Part shown: positions 62,341 through 64,000 of the stretch, piece after piece
Layout of the letters: each line of letters begins with the position of its first letter
Position numbering within the stretch: the first letter of the stretch is position 1
Assembly: GCA_024707075.1 (NCBI GenBank)
Contig: JANQAK010000003.1
Span: 124,001 to 188,000 of the forward strand
DNA: 64,000 nucleotides
Source: Afipia sp.
GTDB taxonomy: Bacteria; Pseudomonadota; Alphaproteobacteria; Rhizobiales; Xanthobacteraceae
Reading direction: 5' to 3'
Notes under the pieces: generated by a model
Database searches by the model: none
What the model was told of the DNA's origin: nothing
What the model saw: only the letters and a program-made list of their open reading frames with translations
Position numbers and translations under genes: made by a program

Positions 62341-63201
62341 TTACATCGGCAGGGTTAGAACGAGTTCATCGGACGCCGCAGCCTGCGTGCCCGGAGCGGT
62401 TGCTGACATGTCGGTGTCGGAGGCGGGATCGTGGGTGTCGATCTCCGCCGGCCGCACCTGCATCATGCTGCGCACGGCCTGCGCGAACATGGGTTGCTCG
62501 AAGCGCTTGGCGCCTTCCGCATCGATCGCGAACAGGGGTCGGTATTTGCTGAGCCCGCTGTCGTCGATCATCACGAAGGTGCGATTGTCGAGGACGCGCC
62601 AGCGCCCATCGGTCCGCGCCGTGACCACAGCGTGGTCTTCCCCGGTTGTCGTTTCACGAATGATGACGAGGCGAAGATCGTCCGCCGGCACGCCGGCCGC
62701 GCGCAATGCGACCAGCTTGGCGATTGCATAGTCCTCGCAGTCGCCGGCCCCTGATGCGAGCGTGGCCAGCGGCGATGCCCAGCGGTCTTCGACGCCGTAT
62801 TGCGCACGGTCGCTGACCGGGCGGATCGCCAGGTTGACCGCACGGTTGACCTCTCCGAGGCGGGCGAGACCCTCGCGGGCGGCGGCGACCTTCACGATCT
62901 CGAGAAACTTGATGGCAGGGCGGGACGTGCAGCGCGCAGGGTCATTGCCGCAGCCGGCGATGATGGCGGCCTCCTTGGCAATCGTCTGCTCTACCTCCAG
63001 CCACTTGGCGCGGAGAGGACCATCGCTGAGCACGGACGTGGGAAGCCCGAAAGGCTCTGCGGCGGGGGATGGCTGAACGTCGGCAGGATCGGCGACGCTG
63101 TCACGCAACGCATAAGCTGCCGCGTGAGCGGTCCCACCCAACGCATTGATAGCGAATACAAATGCCAAAACGCCTGCGCGCGCAGTACTGAAAGCCGACA
63201 T
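62341..63201 (-). CDS. Periplasmic transglutaminase-like cysteine protease (LapG-like)
   Basis: The 286-residue protein has a signal peptide (AGVLAFVFAINALGGTAHA) and the BTLCP domain with a Cys-His-Asp triad visible in GAGDCEDYAIAK, GEDHAVVTAR and VLDNRTF. LapG-type proteases cleave the N-terminal retention module of giant LapA-like adhesins and release them from the outer membrane, under control of cyclic di-GMP through LapD. The divergent gene 560 bp away may be such an adhesin. No lapD-like gene is in the window. Confidence 0.85.
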   Translation of the reverse strand: MSAFSTARAGVLAFVFAINALGGTAHAAAYALRDSVADPADVQPSPAAEPFGLPTSVLSDGPLRAKWLEVEQTIAKEAAIIAGCGNDPARCTSRPAIKFLEIVKVAAAREGLARLGEVNRAVNLAIRPVSDRAQYGVEDRWASPLATLASGAGDCEDYAIAKLVALRAAGVPADDLRLVIIRETTTGEDHAVVTARTDGRWRVLDNRTFVMIDDSGLSKYRPLFAIDAEGAKRFEQPMFAQAVRSMMQVRPAEIDTHDPASDTDMSATAPGTQAAASDELVLTLPM

Positions 63202-63764
63202 GTGACGCCCCGTGTCCGGACATCGGCTCGCAATGGTCTGCCAGCTCGTGACCGGATCTTTTCGTCACAAGCTGTAGGGCGCAGACGCTTTTCAGCGCCT
63301 TAAGCGGAGGGGCAAAGTGCGATTTGGATTCAAATATGCGCAACTAGCGCTGAGCGGATTGTGTAAAATTGTAGATAGGGCTAACGCGCGTCCGCTCCAT
63401 CTATAAATGTACATAGACCTCAGTAATCATAATATATATAGCGTAATATCAGTAGAATTTAGCTATAGAATCTTTGAACAAAAGATATTTCCACATTTTT
63501 GGGGCGTGCGGGGCGTTGCTTTTAGGCTCGATTGGCCTCGGAAGGGCATTTCAAAGTTTGTACTGCGAGGGGAAATATCGATTTTAACTCATGGATTTAG
63601 AATATGACGCCGCGCTTACTCAGTCATCCCGGCGCAACTTTACTTAAAATCAGCGCGTTAAATCATGTTGTTTAGTTCAATCCACTATGGAGCCGTAGTC
63701 TTTGATGCTATGAATTCCGGATTATCGATTTCTTAAGATTAATTTTTGGGACGGGCGGGCTGCA
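63202..63764. other. Long AT-rich intergenic region
   Basis: This 563-bp gap between the LapG-like gene and the divergent partial gene is markedly richer in A and T than the rest, above all from 63340 to 63740, with runs such as ATAATATATATAGCG and TTTCTTAAGATTAATTTTT. No gene is seen. It probably holds promoters and regulator sites for the large downstream gene; silencing proteins such as MucR or Ros favour DNA of this kind (inference). Confidence 0.65.
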
Positions 63765-64000
63765 TTGAATTTTGCTGGACCATTTGACGCCAAATCTCTG
63801 AGCGACTCCCCAGTTTCGCTGGATGGAGAGGGTTTTGTGTTCGGCGCGAAGCCGGGCTTTGTCCAGCATCATCCGTCGGACGCCCACATCGTCGTGCCCG
63901 ACGCGCACCTGCTGTTTTCCGGCAATTACGTGCGGATCGGCAGTGATCTGATCATCTCAAGCGCCGATCAGAAATTCGTCGTCGGAAACTACTTCAAGGG
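63765..64000 (+). CDS. N-terminal fragment of a probable large surface adhesin
   Basis: The open frame runs from TTG 63765 to the window end, 78 codons without a stop. It includes VFGAKPGFVQHHP, HIVVPDAHLLFSGNYVRIG and ADQKFVVGNYFKG. This resembles the opening of very large repeat proteins of Bradyrhizobiaceae that carry VCBS, Ig or cadherin-like repeats, as far as I recognise it. There is no ATG upstream in frame after the stop at 63711-63713. GGGCGGG before the TTG supports it. The protein continues outside the window. Confidence 0.6.
   Translation, partial: MNFAGPFDAKSLSDSPVSLDGEGFVFGAKPGFVQHHPSDAHIVVPDAHLLFSGNYVRIGSDLIISSADQKFVVGNYFK

Overview
The window is about 64 kb of high-GC alphaproteobacterial chromosome, most likely from the Bradyrhizobiaceae (Bradyrhizobium / Afipia / Rhodopseudomonas group). 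The evidence is an ndvB-ndvD-ndvC type locus for cyclic beta-1,3/1,6-glucans, phosphatidylcholine synthase, IalB and HspQ proteins, SOS boxes of the alphaproteobacterial GAAC-N7-GAAC type, and a NasT/NasS-controlled nitrate assimilation cluster. I see no phage, insertion sequence with a transposase, CRISPR array or rRNA operon; there is one tRNA gene (Lys, TTT).

Layout. 0-4 kb: ssb (behind an SOS-box promoter) and gyrA. 4-12 kb: coaD (broken by a one-base frameshift), two cyclophilins around a small secreted protein, queA-tgt for tRNA queuosine, a zinc-ribbon protein, cysK with an orphan BrnA-like protein, a GrdB-like protein, and two small genes, one under a textbook SOS promoter. 12-19 kb: tRNA-Lys and the cyclic glucan locus. 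19-30 kb: glmU, glmS, a DUF502 protein, recG, sdhE and mfd. 30-44 kb: envelope and regulatory genes (PRC-barrel, degenerate GGDEF, degenerate acyl-CoA synthetase, YejA-like binding protein, IalB, HspQ, AEC transporter, UbiH-type hydroxylase, pcs-terC, quinone oxidoreductase, rimO). 44-58 kb: nitrate assimilation. 58-62 kb: 5-oxoprolinase pxpBCA and a divergent RraA-like gene. 62-64 kb: a LapG-like protease, a 560-bp AT-rich gap, and the start of what looks like a large surface protein cut off by the window end.

The most coherent system is the nitrate cluster. nasT (ANTAR antiterminator) and nasS (nitrate sensor) precede a sigma-54-like promoter and a leader RNA with ANTAR-type hairpins and an attenuator. 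Then follow nrtABC (uptake), a single-domain globin, a FAD oxidoreductase (frameshifted in this sequence), a siroheme nitrite reductase, a flavoprotein with a fused 4Fe-4S motif, an undescribed 52-residue membrane protein, and the nitrate reductase nasA. The nitrite reductase and the flavoprotein share a near-identical N-terminal peptide, which suggests docking to a common partner.

Other points of interest are a tRNA-guanine transglycosylase lacking all four canonical zinc ligands, two copies of a bipartite palindromic element 24 kb apart, and palindromic repeats of several families in many intergenic gaps.
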